A DNA stretch of 64,000 bases from UBA3006 sp036746695. Its GTDB lineage: Bacteria > Actinomycetota > Acidimicrobiia > Acidimicrobiales > Ilumatobacteraceae. The stretch spans positions 1,364,001 through 1,428,000 of the forward strand of contig DAIODP010000001.1 in NCBI GenBank assembly GCA_036746695.1, read 5' to 3'. Made by a program: the position numbers and the translations under genes. Of this stretch, positions 1 to 8,408 are shown piece after piece. Under the pieces are notes generated by a model. That model was not told the DNA's origin and did not search any database. It saw nothing but the letters and a program-made list of their open reading frames with translations. Within the stretch, counting starts at the first letter, position 1. Every line of letters begins with the position of its first letter.

Positions 1-1
1 A

Positions 2-127
2 GGATGTGGGGCACACATCGAAGAAACGCTGGGCCATCTTCCCAAGAGTCAGCGGTGTGTCTGCCGCGAGTCCGGTTCAACCAGTACCTCCAAGTCGGGT
101 TTTTTCAAAACACTGCTGGGACGGTAG
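2..127 (+). CDS. C-terminal end of an unidentified protein (partial)
   Basis: An open frame enters from the left edge and ends at a TAG at 125-127, giving about 41 residues that begin GCGAHIEETLGHLPKSQRC. The composition looks like real protein, and the stop lies only 3 nt before the next ATG, which fits an operon with the rhodanese gene. Two closely spaced cysteines (CVC) follow, and the tail is Ser/Thr-rich. I do not recognise the family. It could be a chance open frame. Confidence 0.4.
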   Translation, partial: GCGAHIEETLGHLPKSQRCVCRESGSTSTSKSGFFKTLLGR

Positions 128-130
128 GCG

Positions 131-505
131 ATGAGAAAAACGATTATGTCAATGGCGGCCGTGGCATGCGTGGGCGCAATCGCACTGCTTTCATCCTGTG
201 GAAACAACGAAGAGGCAACAACCATGGACTACTCAACTGCAATCATTATTGACGTTCGCACAACCGACGAGTTTGCTGCCGGACATCTAGACAGGGCAGT
301 GAACTACAACGTGGAAGACGGCACGCTCGAACAGGCACTTCCAAGCCTCGACCCAAATGCCAATTATGTGGTGTACTGCCGAAGTGGTCGCCGTTCGGCA
401 ATAGCAGTAGACCTGATGAAAGAAAACGGCTTCACCCAGATAGCCGACCTCGGATCCCTTGAGGAAGCGGCCGATGCAACTGGTTTTGCAATTGTCAACG
501 GCTAG
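131..505 (+). CDS. Rhodanese-domain lipoprotein
   Basis: This is a 124-residue exported protein with one rhodanese (sulfurtransferase-like) domain. The N-terminus is a lipoprotein signal peptide with lipobox LLSSC and Cys23 as the probable lipid-modified residue. The domain follows directly, with the IIIDVRTTDEFAAGHL motif near residues 38-53 and the active-site loop CRSGRR with Cys83. Single-domain rhodaneses carry sulfane sulfur or act in redox and thiol relay. The substrate here is unknown. The thioredoxin gene starts 38 nt downstream in the same direction, so a shared thiol-redox role outside the membrane is a reasonable inference, although the thioredoxin itself has no signal peptide. 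Confidence 0.88.
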   Translation: MRKTIMSMAAVACVGAIALLSSCGNNEEATTMDYSTAIIIDVRTTDEFAAGHLDRAVNYNVEDGTLEQALPSLDPNANYVVYCRSGRRSAIAVDLMKENGFTQIADLGSLEEAADATGFAIVNG

Positions 506-543
506 ATAAGTTGAAACAAACGAATTACTGACAGGAGAACATC

Positions 544-921
544 ATGGCCACAATCAACCTCACACTCGACACTTTCGAACAGACCGTGATGGGCGATGGA
601 ATTACGTTCGTCGACTTCTGGGCAGAGTGGTGTGGGCCATGCAAAATGTTCGGCCCAATTTTTGAGAAGGCGTCAGATGCGAACCCAGACATTCGCTTTG
701 CAAAGGTAGACACCGAAGCAGAGCAGCAGTTGGGTGGCTCGCTCGGCATTCAGTCGATCCCAACCATCATGGCTTTTCGCGATGGTGTTCTGTTGTTCTC
801 GCAGCCGGGCGCACTTCCCGCGGCGTCATTCGATCAACTCATTGATGCAATTCGCAATGTTGATATGGAAGACGTTCGTAAGCAGATTGCCGAAGACGAA
901 GCTGCAAACAACCAGCAATAA
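544..921 (+). CDS. trxA: Thioredoxin
   Basis: This 125-residue protein has the thioredoxin fold and the classical WCGPC redox motif, with Cys30 and Cys33. VDFWAEWCGPC precedes helix 2, and the conserved cis-proline segment IQSIPTIMAF is present. It is slightly longer than the usual 105-110 residues because of an acidic, Gln/Asn-rich tail. No signal peptide is visible, so it should be cytoplasmic and reduce protein disulfides using thioredoxin reductase, which is not in this window. A good ribosome binding site (AGGAGA) lies 5-6 nt before the ATG. It follows the rhodanese gene and ends exactly where the convergent monooxygenase gene ends. Confidence 0.93.
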   Translation: MATINLTLDTFEQTVMGDGITFVDFWAEWCGPCKMFGPIFEKASDANPDIRFAKVDTEAEQQLGGSLGIQSIPTIMAFRDGVLLFSQPGALPAASFDQLIDAIRNVDMEDVRKQIAEDEAANNQQ

Positions 922-2517
922 CTAGCGCGTTAGTTCAAACCCGCGATATTCGTTTTTTTCCACGTCGCTACAGCGCTGCGCGTAATCGGGGAAACCGGGT
1001 AGTGGCATAAACACCCGTGGCTTTCCTGGCACGTTGGCACCCAAGTACCACGAGTTGCAACTGGGGAACAGCGTCATGTCGGCTACTGCGTTGACATGGG
1101 TAACCCAAGCGTCTTGCGCTTGCTGAGTGGTCTCAATGGTTTGTGCGTTGCTGGCAACAACGTGCTGCAAGCAACGGGTAATCCACTCCACGTGGTGCTC
1201 AATTGAAACAATCATGTTGGTGAGAACCGACGGGCTGCCGGGGCCCGTAATGGTAAATAGGTTGGGGAAGCCGTGAACAGCAAGACCCAGGTAATTGACT
1301 GGGCCCGCACTCCACACATCGGCCAGGCTTTGGCCGCCTTTCCCACGTATATCTACTTTCAATAGAGAGCCCGTCATCGCATCAAAGCCGGTTGCAAGCA
1401 CGATCACATCGGCTTTGAATTCGACGCCATTGGCAACTAATCCATTTTCCGTAAATCGCTCGATGCCGGCTTGGTCAAGGTCGACAAGTTCGACATTGTT
1501 CCTGTTGAAGGTGTCGTAATACCCCGTATCCACCACAAGTCGTTTGCATCCGATCACGGTGTGAGGTTGCAGTCGCGCAGCAACTTGTGGGTTGGTAACA
1601 ATCGATGCAATTTTGTTGCGGACCCACTGAGCAATGCGCTCGTTTGACGCAGCGTTCACCATTGCATCGTTGAAGCCACCCAAGAACAGCAGGCCACCCT
1701 TGGCCCAGCGTGCTTCCAACGTTTCATTCAGTTCTTCATCCGACACCTCGGTTGCGCCGCGAGTGCCAGTGGGTGTGTCGCCACCAAGCGCTGCTCGAGT
1801 CGTCATGTTCTTTGCACGAAATTCGGCATAGTTGGATTTGATCGAGCGCACATACTCGGGCGTGTTAGGGGAGTTGTGCGCAGGAATGGTGTACGCGGGT
1901 GTTCGTTGGAACACCGCAAGATGCTTGGCTTCCTGTGCGATAAGTGGGATGGCCTGAATGCCCGACGAACCCGTTCCAATTACTGCAACACGTTTGCCGG
2001 CAAAGTTGACACCACTCGTTGGCCATTCGCCCGTGTGGTACACCTCGCCGCGAAATTGGTCGTCGTTTGTAAATCGTGGTTTGTTGGCAGAAGAGAGGCA
2101 ACCCATTGCCGTAACAACAAACCGAGCGCGAACTTGCTGGCCTTGAGACGGCGTTACCAACCACGAGTTGTCTGCCTCGTCGAAGTGCAGTGAAACCACC
2201 GACGTCTGAAAGCGAATGTCGCGCTTCAGATCAAACCGTTCGGCCACGTGTTGCGCGTAACGAAGTATTTCGGGCTGGGTTGCGTACTTCTCGGACCATT
2301 CCCATTCCTGCTGCAATTCATCCGAGAACTGGTACGAATACTCCATGCTTGGCACGTCGCAACGTGCGCCCGGGTACCGATTCCAAAACCACGTTCCGCC
2401 AACGTCGCTGCCGCGCTCAAAAACGACGGCACTCATTCCTGCCTGGCGAGCACGATGCAACATGTACATGCCACCAAAACCAGCACCGACAATTGCTACG
2501 TCGACTTGTTCGGTCAT
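922..2517 (-). CDS. Flavin-containing Baeyer-Villiger-type monooxygenase
   Basis: This 531-residue protein has two Rossmann motifs, GAGFGG at 11-16 for FAD and GTGSSG at 181-186 for NADPH. Between them is the type I Baeyer-Villiger fingerprint FRGEVYHTGEWP at 155-166. Enzymes of this family insert one oxygen atom beside a carbonyl (ketone to ester or lactone) using NADPH and O2. The length is typical of cyclohexanone or phenylacetone monooxygenases. The actual ketone substrate cannot be read from the sequence. The gene is convergent with thioredoxin and shares its orientation with the amidohydrolase gene upstream, with a gap of about 110 bp. It may be co-transcribed with that gene. Confidence 0.9.
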   Translation of the reverse strand: MTEQVDVAIVGAGFGGMYMLHRARQAGMSAVVFERGSDVGGTWFWNRYPGARCDVPSMEYSYQFSDELQQEWEWSEKYATQPEILRYAQHVAERFDLKRDIRFQTSVVSLHFDEADNSWLVTPSQGQQVRARFVVTAMGCLSSANKPRFTNDDQFRGEVYHTGEWPTSGVNFAGKRVAVIGTGSSGIQAIPLIAQEAKHLAVFQRTPAYTIPAHNSPNTPEYVRSIKSNYAEFRAKNMTTRAALGGDTPTGTRGATEVSDEELNETLEARWAKGGLLFLGGFNDAMVNAASNERIAQWVRNKIASIVTNPQVAARLQPHTVIGCKRLVVDTGYYDTFNRNNVELVDLDQAGIERFTENGLVANGVEFKADVIVLATGFDAMTGSLLKVDIRGKGGQSLADVWSAGPVNYLGLAVHGFPNLFTITGPGSPSVLTNMIVSIEHHVEWITRCLQHVVASNAQTIETTQQAQDAWVTHVNAVADMTLFPSCNSWYLGANVPGKPRVFMPLPGFPDYAQRCSDVEKNEYRGFELTR

Positions 2518-2628
2518 TTACCTATTGTTGCAGGAGAGCCTGAATTTAAGCCTGTTCTACACTCGCTCAAACATTGCGACTTCGGCCTGATAGGCGCTCA
2601 GCATCTCGGGCGTGATTGATGCTCTGAT

Positions 2629-3735
2629 TTAGGCAGGTAGCAGTAGCTCTGCGTTATGGATGAAGAATGCTTCAAGTGCCGCGTCGCCCAGTGGCTTCAT
2701 GTCAGCAGCCATTCGTCCAATAGGGTCGGTGCCACCTTCGGGGTGTGGGAAATCGGTGGAAAACGCGTAGATCTCTGGCATGCCATAGCGCTCGATTTGG
2801 CGCGCAGTGCGCTCCCAGAAAAATGGGGTCACGCGTATTTGGTCGATGAAAACCTCACGGGGACTTCGTTGCAGGCTCTCGCGAAGACGACGCGATAACT
2901 GGAGACGATCCTCGAGGAAATCCACGAACGGGCCGACCCACATTGCTCCGAGTTCAATGATGCCGACACGCAAAGTTGGATGACGGTCAAACACGCCGCC
3001 GTAGATCATTGTTGCCAAATAGTTCTGCGCAGCGAGATGCATCGTGGCCAGTGTGTGCGGGCCAATTGGTTCACCGGTTGAAAAGGTTCCAGGTCGCAAC
3101 AGGTCGGTATCAGCCCACACGTTGTTGGCTAAAAAGCCGTCCTGGCCGCCGATGTGAAGAGTAACGGGAAGTCTTGCTTCAGCAAGTAGTGCCCACAATG
3201 GATCAAGTTCAGGGGCGGCTGGCGAGAGACCACCAGGAGCGATCCCGTCTTGGATGAACACCGCTCGAGCACCACCGGCGGCTACTCGCTCGGCTTCGGC
3301 GATCGCGCCGCTGATTGTGGTGAGATTGAGCAACGCAGTGGGTCGCAGGCGCCCACGGCCCGCTTTGGTCCACCTCATAACCGTGTCGTTGTATTCGTGT
3401 AACACAGATGCAGCGCTCGGATGGTCGGACCATGCGGGCATTGCCAATATCACCTGCGGAAAAATGAGTTGACGATCAATACCCATGACATCCATGGCAG
3501 CCAAACGACTTTCGGGGTTTGATGCACCGGGTGCTGCAGTTCCTTTGGTGTTCCACACCGACTCGGTGGTCAGATCGGGTTCGTCTGTGGCGTCAAAAAG
3601 TGGGATTCCAGCGAAACGTCTGCCGAAGCGCGAGGTTGCGTCACCGAATACCTCACCCCATCGCGAAATCGGAACTTGCAAGTGGCTGTCGAGGTCAAGA
3701 ATGCGCCCATGAATCACCGGAAGATTTGTAGTCAT
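2629..3735 (-). CDS. Amidohydrolase family 2 (TIM-barrel metal-dependent hydrolase/decarboxylase)
   Basis: This 368-residue protein matches the amidohydrolase_2 pattern. It has an N-terminal metal-site strand DLDSHLQVP in place of the common DxDxH, a mid-protein histidine in VTLHIGGQ, and the late catalytic segment FSTDFPHPEGG near residue 330. Relatives include 2-amino-3-carboxymuconate-semialdehyde decarboxylase and related aromatic-acid decarboxylases. The substrate here is unknown. Together with the downstream monooxygenase gene it could form a small catabolic unit for a ketone or aromatic compound, which is an inference from gene order only. The start ATG at 3735 is plausible, and no strong ribosome binding site is visible. 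Confidence 0.8.
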   Translation of the reverse strand: MTTNLPVIHGRILDLDSHLQVPISRWGEVFGDATSRFGRRFAGIPLFDATDEPDLTTESVWNTKGTAAPGASNPESRLAAMDVMGIDRQLIFPQVILAMPAWSDHPSAASVLHEYNDTVMRWTKAGRGRLRPTALLNLTTISGAIAEAERVAAGGARAVFIQDGIAPGGLSPAAPELDPLWALLAEARLPVTLHIGGQDGFLANNVWADTDLLRPGTFSTGEPIGPHTLATMHLAAQNYLATMIYGGVFDRHPTLRVGIIELGAMWVGPFVDFLEDRLQLSRRLRESLQRSPREVFIDQIRVTPFFWERTARQIERYGMPEIYAFSTDFPHPEGGTDPIGRMAADMKPLGDAALEAFFIHNAELLLPA

Positions 3736-3802
3736 TAAGAAAAGATAACAGCAGTTTCACGGGTGACACCTTGCTCGCCGCTGTCGCCTGCCCAAAATCT
3801 TA

Positions 3803-3971
3803 AGTAACCTCTGTATAGATGACGTGAGGTGTGGCGGCGAATTTCGCACCGCATTTCGCACCATCCCCGCCCCCGTGAGGCTGGTGCGTAATTCCAAACC
3901 CCAATGTTGATGGGGTTGTGGCTGGGGTTTCAGTAAACGTTTGGAACATGAAACGCCATTTTTTGGAACGC
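3803..3971. repeat. Dispersed repeat copy R1 (long form)
   Basis: This stretch shares two blocks with other places in the window. Its first ~85 bp (AGTAACCTCT, then CGAATTTCGCACC, then CACCATCCCCGCC) recur at 4610-4698 and, in part, directly before the tRNA at 23183. Its second half (GAGGCTGGTGCG, then TTTCAGTAAACGTTTGGAAC, ending TTTTTTGGAACGC) recurs at 8650-8747. It contains the inverted pair TTCCAAAC (3892) and GTTTGGAA (3939). The last part overlaps the first codons of the methyltransferase gene, so some of the conservation may be promoter or coding sequence. Confidence 0.75.
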
Positions 3972-4585
3972 GTGTGTGGCACCATTTCTTTGTGGACATC
4001 TTGAATCGAATCTTGCCGTGGGATGGCTGGGGTGGCCGAATCATGGCGACGGTCATGGCTACTGGCAACGCGGACATGGAGAACGCAGCGGTCGAATTAG
4101 TGAATCTGGGAACTGATGCCAACGTTGTGATGATTGGTTGCGGACCAGGAGTCGGAGTAGTCGCAGCTGCTCGTCGCGCATCGAACGGAATGGTGATTGG
4201 TCTTGACCCGTCAGAAGTGATGGTTGAACGCACTCGTACTCGGTGTCGCCGTGCGCGAGTAGAACCCCTCACAAGAGTTGAGCGGGCTGCGGCAGAGTTG
4301 CTTCCGTTGCCAGATCAATCACAAGATGCAGTTGTCAGTGTTAACAACATTCAATTGTGGAGTGATCGTTCAGTGGGACTTGACGAGTGTGTTCGTGTTC
4401 TCGTTCCTGGTGGCGTGTTGGTGGTGCTCTTACACACGTGGGCTATGCCAGACGCGGTACCTGCAGAAGAGTGGATTGCAGAGTTAACTGCTGACTTGTC
4501 TGCGCGTGGGGTGGTAGCCGAATCGTCGCAAATCCAACGTTTTCGGTCAGGTCCTGCAATGGTTCTCGTCGGACGGCTGGCGTAG
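3941..4585 (+). CDS. Class I SAM-dependent methyltransferase
   Basis: This 214-residue protein has a SAM-binding motif I (VVMIGCGPGVGV, near residues 62-73), an acidic strand-2 end (GLDPSEVMVERTR) and the later strand/loop DAVVSVNNIQLW, as in small-molecule or lipid methyltransferases of the Methyltransf_11 type. The TTG start at 3941 is chosen because the encoded beginning (ETPFFGT after three residues) is preserved in the same frame in repeat copy R3 at 8717. A shorter start at ATG 4043 would lose this. The substrate is unknown. The gene is framed by repeat copies R1 and R2, which suggests it moves or was duplicated as a unit. Confidence 0.75.
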   Translation: MEHETPFFGTRVWHHFFVDILNRILPWDGWGGRIMATVMATGNADMENAAVELVNLGTDANVVMIGCGPGVGVVAAARRASNGMVIGLDPSEVMVERTRTRCRRARVEPLTRVERAAAELLPLPDQSQDAVVSVNNIQLWSDRSVGLDECVRVLVPGGVLVVLLHTWAMPDAVPAEEWIAELTADLSARGVVAESSQIQRFRSGPAMVLVGRLA

Positions 4586-4609
4586 CCTTTCGACTCTGAG
4601 CGCACTCCA

Positions 4610-4698
4610 GTAACCTCTATATAGATGAAGCATGATGTGGCGGCGAATTTCGCACCACATTTCGCACCATCCCCGCCTTCGTGGGGATGGTGCGAAAT
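4610..4698. repeat. Dispersed repeat copy R2 with a perfect 16-bp hairpin
   Basis: This is a near-copy of the first half of R1, including AACCTCTATATAGATGA. It ends in a perfect inverted repeat, ATTTCGCACCATCCCC at 4659-4674 and its complement at 4683-4698, with an 8-nt loop. It follows the methyltransferase stop by 25 nt, so the hairpin may also stop transcription, although no T-run follows it on the plus strand. Its left arm recurs at R1 and at R4 just before the tRNA. Confidence 0.8.
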
Positions 4699-5064
4699 AC
4701 CTCTAGCCCTGACTGGGCAACAGGTGGCTGACAGGGCGTAGAACGCATTTGTCCAAATCCTGGAACGTCATACACCTTCGCGGCCCTACGTCAACCGCCT
4801 GAATCCTTTGTTGTCAGGGGAAATGCGAGTAGCGAACGGGCAGTTTCAGCCGTGAATCACCCGTGGAGATGGTGTGAAATGACTAAATCCTTGCGCCGGT
4901 TGGATTGTTGAGTTCACTTTGAAACACCCATGCGGATTTCTTGGAACGTTGCACTGACAAAGTTTTCAGTGTCAAGTCACAGGCAGTGATCATGCGTTTC
5001 CGCTAGTCAAAAAGCACCACACGCGCGCCAGCACGCAAGTGTGAGCGCGCCTGTGGCATCGGAC
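4699..5064. other. Gene-free stretch
   Basis: About 365 bp lie between the R2 hairpin and the DUF305 gene. I see no plausible gene on either strand. The short motif CTTGGAACGTT (about 4938) resembles the TTTGGAACG units of R1 and R3, so this may be decayed repeat sequence. Confidence 0.4.
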
Positions 5065-5652
5065 TTAGCCTGCGAGACCCCTGAGAACCACTATCTCTGC
5101 CGTTTGACCAGACACGATCGCCTTGGCAAGCGTATTGATGTCGATGTTCGTGCCATTCGCGAGTACGTCGTTGGCCATGTCAATCGCACCTTGGTGGTGC
5201 GCAATCATCCCTTTGGCCCATGCCTTGTCAAACGCATCGCCGGTCAGCTTCCCTAGAGCGTCCATTTCATCGGCCGACATCATGCCGTCCATCATCGATC
5301 CATGATCCATCCCACCATCTCCGGCAAGTGGTTTACCCCACGTTGACAAGAGGGATTTCATCTGCGCGATCTCCGGGTCTTGTGCTGCTTTGATCTGTGC
5401 CGCGAGGTCGGTGATGGCCTTGCTGGCTTCCACTGATGGATCGAGAGCGATATCGGCCATCTCAATCGCTTGCTCGTGATGGGGGACCATCATCTGGGCA
5501 AACATCACGTCGTCATCGTTAAACCCGACAATGTCGACAGTGGATTCGATGGTCGTGGTTACGGCATTTGATGAAGTCGATGAACCGCAGGCGGCGAGCA
5601 ACGTCAACATTGACACTGCCGAAGCCCCTCGTATTACAAGCTTTTTCTTCAT
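5065..5652 (-). CDS. DUF305 lipoprotein, probable copper/metal-handling
   Basis: This is a 195-residue secreted lipoprotein (lipobox LLAAC, Cys22) with the ferritin-like DUF305 domain. It has the paired His motifs MVPHHEQA at 55-62 and MIAHHQGA at 149-156, and a Met/His/Asp-rich loop (GGMDHGSMMDGMM, about 113-125) that looks made to bind soft metal ions. DUF305 proteins commonly sit with copper resistance genes. Here the upstream neighbour is a CopC-CopD fusion and the intergenic region holds a BlaI-type operator identical in plan to the one before the repressor gene. An extracytoplasmic copper-binding role under that repressor is the best inference. Confidence 0.88.
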   Translation of the reverse strand: MKKKLVIRGASAVSMLTLLAACGSSTSSNAVTTTIESTVDIVGFNDDDVMFAQMMVPHHEQAIEMADIALDPSVEASKAITDLAAQIKAAQDPEIAQMKSLLSTWGKPLAGDGGMDHGSMMDGMMSADEMDALGKLTGDAFDKAWAKGMIAHHQGAIDMANDVLANGTNIDINTLAKAIVSGQTAEIVVLRGLAG

Positions 5653-5671
5653 GGTGAATCTCCATTTCCTT

Positions 5672-5694
5672 GACTACGACAAAGTGTAGTAGTC
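5672..5694. promoter_or_regulatory. BlaI/CopY-type operator upstream of the DUF305 gene
   Basis: The near-perfect palindrome GACTACGACA-AAG-TGTAGTAGTC has 10-bp arms with one mismatch. It lies 20 bp before the DUF305 start codon, between that gene and copCD. It matches the site at 7135-7156 in sequence and spacing. BlaI/MecI/CopY repressors bind TACA/TGTA dyads of this kind, so it is assigned to the repressor encoded at 7186. Confidence 0.8.
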
Positions 5695-5707
5695 AGAATC
5701 TCGTGTG

Positions 5708-7129
5708 TCAAACGGGTGTGACGGACACAAGAATCGATGTGATTCCGATCGCCCCTGCTCCCAGAAGCAGTTCATAGACCGAGCGGCGAATGAGGGTTGC
5801 TTTCGCAATCTCGGCGCGCGAACCAATCTGGTTCCTCCGGTTGGCGAGAACGAGTCGATTTCTGTTGCCCAGGTACATCATCGCGAGAACGACTCCGACT
5901 TTGGCCAAGAGGAGTAGTCCGTGGTCGGAGGTGAAGAATGAACCAATGCTGTTGTGCAGTCGGAGCGACTGAACCAACCCTGTGACGATGATCAAAGGCA
6001 CCGTACGTTCAGCTGCGTAACCAAATCTTAGGAACGCAGTCAGCGCTTGATCTGATTTGACGGCCGGAATCACCACAGCTAGAAGTATCGCGAGTCCGCC
6101 CAACCATACCGATGCAGCGAGAACATGAACGACATCCGCAGGGATACCTATCTGGGGCAACCGCTGGGAGCGAGAATGACCCCCGTACGACAGGGTGATG
6201 CAATACACAACCACCAGCACTAGGAGATGCAGCAAAACTCGATTGTCTGCTTGACGTCGACCGAGAAGCGAACGACAAAGCATGACCAGTAGCCCGCCGA
6301 CTGCGATTCGCAAAACAATCATCGGTCCGACAGTTAACGAGATCGCAGCGGACAACCCTTCAAAGAATGACGTCGACTCACCACGCAGATCATCAACCAA
6401 AATCATCAAAGACGTAGCAGGAAGCAAGAAAAGACCGATGGTCGTAGCGTGAAGCACTTGCCGCCCACGCAAAGTAAAAAGTGTGCCCTTGGCGATGTAC
6501 CACTCTGCAAAGAGAAGCCCACCAAACAATGTAAGTACCGCAAACGTGGAGAACCTCACGAGCGCACGTACGAGTTCCGGGGCTGAGGCATCGTCGCCGT
6601 CAAGTGCGCTGGAAACCACAGGAACACTCGTAGTTGGTGAGGTCTCAACTTCTGGCGTCATTGATTGAGATGCTGGGTTGGATGAGTTCGAAACGGCCGG
6701 AACCGGCGTACTCGTTGGTGTTGTGGTTGCTGGTACTTCGACGGAAAATAGGACCCGGCCACTTATGACGTGACCATCGGTGCCGACAAGGCGCCAGCGT
6801 GCAGTCACTCGACCAGCGATGTCCGAGGGTAGATCGAAAACGATGACGTTGTCATTTGCGCCGTGGCGCGGGCCAGGAAGATCTCGGCGAATGCCGTCAT
6901 TGTCGACCAACTGGCCGGATGCCGAGGCGAGGGGAACGGACTTTACGAAAGTCACCGTCCACACTGATAGTGGTGTTGTGACAACCTCTCCGTCGGATGG
7001 TGAACTTCCGCTTGCAGAGTTGTGTGCAAGGGCGACGTCACCACCGACAAGACCGACTCCAATGACTGCGAGGAATATCACGGTCAGCGCGCGGCGAACT
7101 ATGCAATGGAGAGGTCTTGATTGGTTCAT
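5708..7129 (-). CDS. CopC-CopD fusion protein, copper import/resistance
   Basis: This 473-residue membrane protein has an N-terminal signal peptide ending ALA (33-35), so that His36 becomes the mature N-terminus, the copper-binding arrangement typical of CopC. The CopC beta-sandwich follows (SSPSDGEVV..., GTDGHVISGRVLFSV). A Pro/Thr/Ser-rich linker at about 133-185 leads into a CopD-like domain with about eight membrane helices. CopC binds copper outside the membrane and CopD is thought to move it across. The protein is divergent from the repressor gene and upstream of the DUF305 lipoprotein gene, and each of the two flanking intergenic regions holds a matching operator. Confidence 0.9.
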   Translation of the reverse strand: MNQSRPLHCIVRRALTVIFLAVIGVGLVGGDVALAHNSASGSSPSDGEVVTTPLSVWTVTFVKSVPLASASGQLVDNDGIRRDLPGPRHGANDNVIVFDLPSDIAGRVTARWRLVGTDGHVISGRVLFSVEVPATTTPTSTPVPAVSNSSNPASQSMTPEVETSPTTSVPVVSSALDGDDASAPELVRALVRFSTFAVLTLFGGLLFAEWYIAKGTLFTLRGRQVLHATTIGLFLLPATSLMILVDDLRGESTSFFEGLSAAISLTVGPMIVLRIAVGGLLVMLCRSLLGRRQADNRVLLHLLVLVVVYCITLSYGGHSRSQRLPQIGIPADVVHVLAASVWLGGLAILLAVVIPAVKSDQALTAFLRFGYAAERTVPLIIVTGLVQSLRLHNSIGSFFTSDHGLLLLAKVGVVLAMMYLGNRNRLVLANRRNQIGSRAEIAKATLIRRSVYELLLGAGAIGITSILVSVTPV

Positions 7130-7134
7130 ATGTT

Positions 7135-7156
7135 GACTACTACAAGGTGTAGGAGT
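7135..7156. promoter_or_regulatory. BlaI/CopY-type operator between copCD and the repressor gene
   Basis: The dyad GACTACTACA-AGG-TGTAGGAGT lies 5 bp upstream of the copCD start codon and 29 bp upstream of the repressor start. It has the same layout as the palindrome at 5672-5694. A repressor bound here would control both divergent transcripts, giving autoregulation. Confidence 0.78.
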
Positions 7157-7173
7157 GCCAGACTACCAGCGGA

Positions 7174-7188
7174 TACACTCGTTGTATG
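7174..7188 (+). promoter_or_regulatory. Probable -10 box and leaderless start of the repressor gene
   Basis: TACACT at 7174-7179 ends 6 nt before the ATG at 7186, so transcription would begin at or next to the start codon. No ribosome binding site is visible, which agrees with a leaderless mRNA, common in actinobacteria. No clear -35 element is seen, as expected for a repressor- or activator-dependent promoter. Confidence 0.4.
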
Positions 7189-7545
7189 CGCAAAAAAGGC
7201 GATGGCCAACTTGAGTTGGAAGTACTTCAAATCCTGTGGGCGGCCGAAGACGCATTGCAGCCGGTTGAAGTGCAAGCGAGGCTCGCTGAGCCACTCGCGT
7301 ATACGAGCGTGGCAACAATCCTGACTCGACTAACTGCGAAGGGGCTTGTCATTCGTCAGCCAAGCGGTAGATCGTTCACCTACCAAGCTGCGACGACGCG
7401 AGAAGACTGGAACGCCGCAAAAATGCTCAGCCTCTTGAAGGAGACCCCCGATCATCAGACTTTGCTTGCCGGATTTGTACGCAAACTTTCCAAGCGGGAT
7501 CGCGAAGCGCTCAAGGCAATGTTGACCGAAAAGGACGGCGCATGA
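7186..7545 (+). CDS. BlaI/MecI/CopY-family transcriptional repressor
   Basis: This 119-residue winged-helix protein begins GDGQLELEVLQILWAAEDAL and has the recognition-helix region AYTSVATILTRLTAKGLV followed by the wing (RSFTYQAATTR). This is the signature of BlaI/MecI penicillinase repressors and CopY copper repressors, which bind as dimers to TACA/TGTA dyads. Its stop overlaps the start of the M56 protease gene (ATGA), the classical repressor-sensor pairing. The nearby copCD and DUF305 genes with matching operators point to metal rather than beta-lactam control, though the protease partner is of the BlaR type. Confidence 0.9.
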   Translation: MRKKGDGQLELEVLQILWAAEDALQPVEVQARLAEPLAYTSVATILTRLTAKGLVIRQPSGRSFTYQAATTREDWNAAKMLSLLKETPDHQTLLAGFVRKLSKRDREALKAMLTEKDGA

Positions 7546-8408
7546 TTCGACTCCTCCTTCCGCTCGTCATCTTTGTCGTTGTCACCCAGCCAGTGGTCTT
7601 GTCACTCAGGCGAGTACAGCCGCTCGCCTCGGCGCGTGCGTCGATGTTGATTCTTGTGCTCGGGTTCTGCACAGCCATTCCTTTACTCATTCACCTTTCT
7701 ATTACATGGCTGTTCGGAGTTCCCGACCTTGGCTGGGCATTGCATCGTGTTCTGTTAGGCGGTCAAAACCACGCCATGGATCGGAGCATCTTCGGCTTAG
7801 TGGCCCTCGTCTTTCTTTCATTGTCAACGTTTCGAGCTCTCAGAGCGCTCGTGCTCGAACGGCGTCTTCGACGTCAAAGCAGCGTTGGCATCACGGTTGT
7901 CCCGGACAAGAGCATGTATGCGTATGCACTACCCGGACCGATACCGAAAGTCGTGCTCTCCGAAGGGCTGATCTGCGGGCTTTCTCGATCAGAGCTCAAT
8001 GTGGTCCTTGCCCACGAAATGTCGCACGTCTCGAACCGACACGATCAATGGCTACTTGCTGGTCGGTTGTGCGCATTATTTAACCCGTTCCTTGCATTGA
8101 CGATGGCGCGGTTGCGATTATCTCTCGAACGTATAGCTGATCAAGCAGCCGTCGATCGATACGGTGACAGCGAGCATGTTGCGCACACCATTGCAAAAGT
8201 CGCTCTTGGTCAAGTAGAAGGTAGGTACGCACTTGGTATTGCCTCGTACGGAACTGTCGAACGAATCAAGGATCTTTCTCGCGCTACAACGGCGCCGCAT
8301 AGGTCGGCAAGTGTCTTTGTTGGGGCATCCATTTCGGTTCTCTCTATGCTGATGATCATTCAGTGGCATCACGTACTTGTTGCGATCTCAGCAGCTTGCG
8401 GCCGGTAG
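7542..8408 (+). CDS. M56-type membrane metalloprotease (BlaR1-like without sensor domain)
   Basis: This 288-residue membrane protein has several N-terminal hydrophobic helices, then the gluzincin motif HEMSH at 158-162 in VVLAHEMSHVSNRHD, and a further helix near the C-terminus. It lacks the extracellular penicillin-binding sensor domain of BlaR1. Proteins of this kind cleave or inactivate the cognate BlaI repressor upon a signal. It is translationally coupled to the repressor gene by a 4-nt overlap. How it would sense copper or an envelope signal cannot be read here. Confidence 0.85.
   Translation: MIRLLLPLVIFVVVTQPVVLSLRRVQPLASARASMLILVLGFCTAIPLLIHLSITWLFGVPDLGWALHRVLLGGQNHAMDRSIFGLVALVFLSLSTFRALRALVLERRLRRQSSVGITVVPDKSMYAYALPGPIPKVVLSEGLICGLSRSELNVVLAHEMSHVSNRHDQWLLAGRLCALFNPFLALTMARLRLSLERIADQAAVDRYGDSEHVAHTIAKVALGQVEGRYALGIASYGTVERIKDLSRATTAPHRSASVFVGASISVLSMLMIIQWHHVLVAISAACGR

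Noticed and set aside
3757..4272. Minus-strand 171-residue gene
   Set aside because: It is a shadow of the methyltransferase gene and repeat R1; its composition is dominated by Arg, Pro and Thr as expected from the opposite strand.
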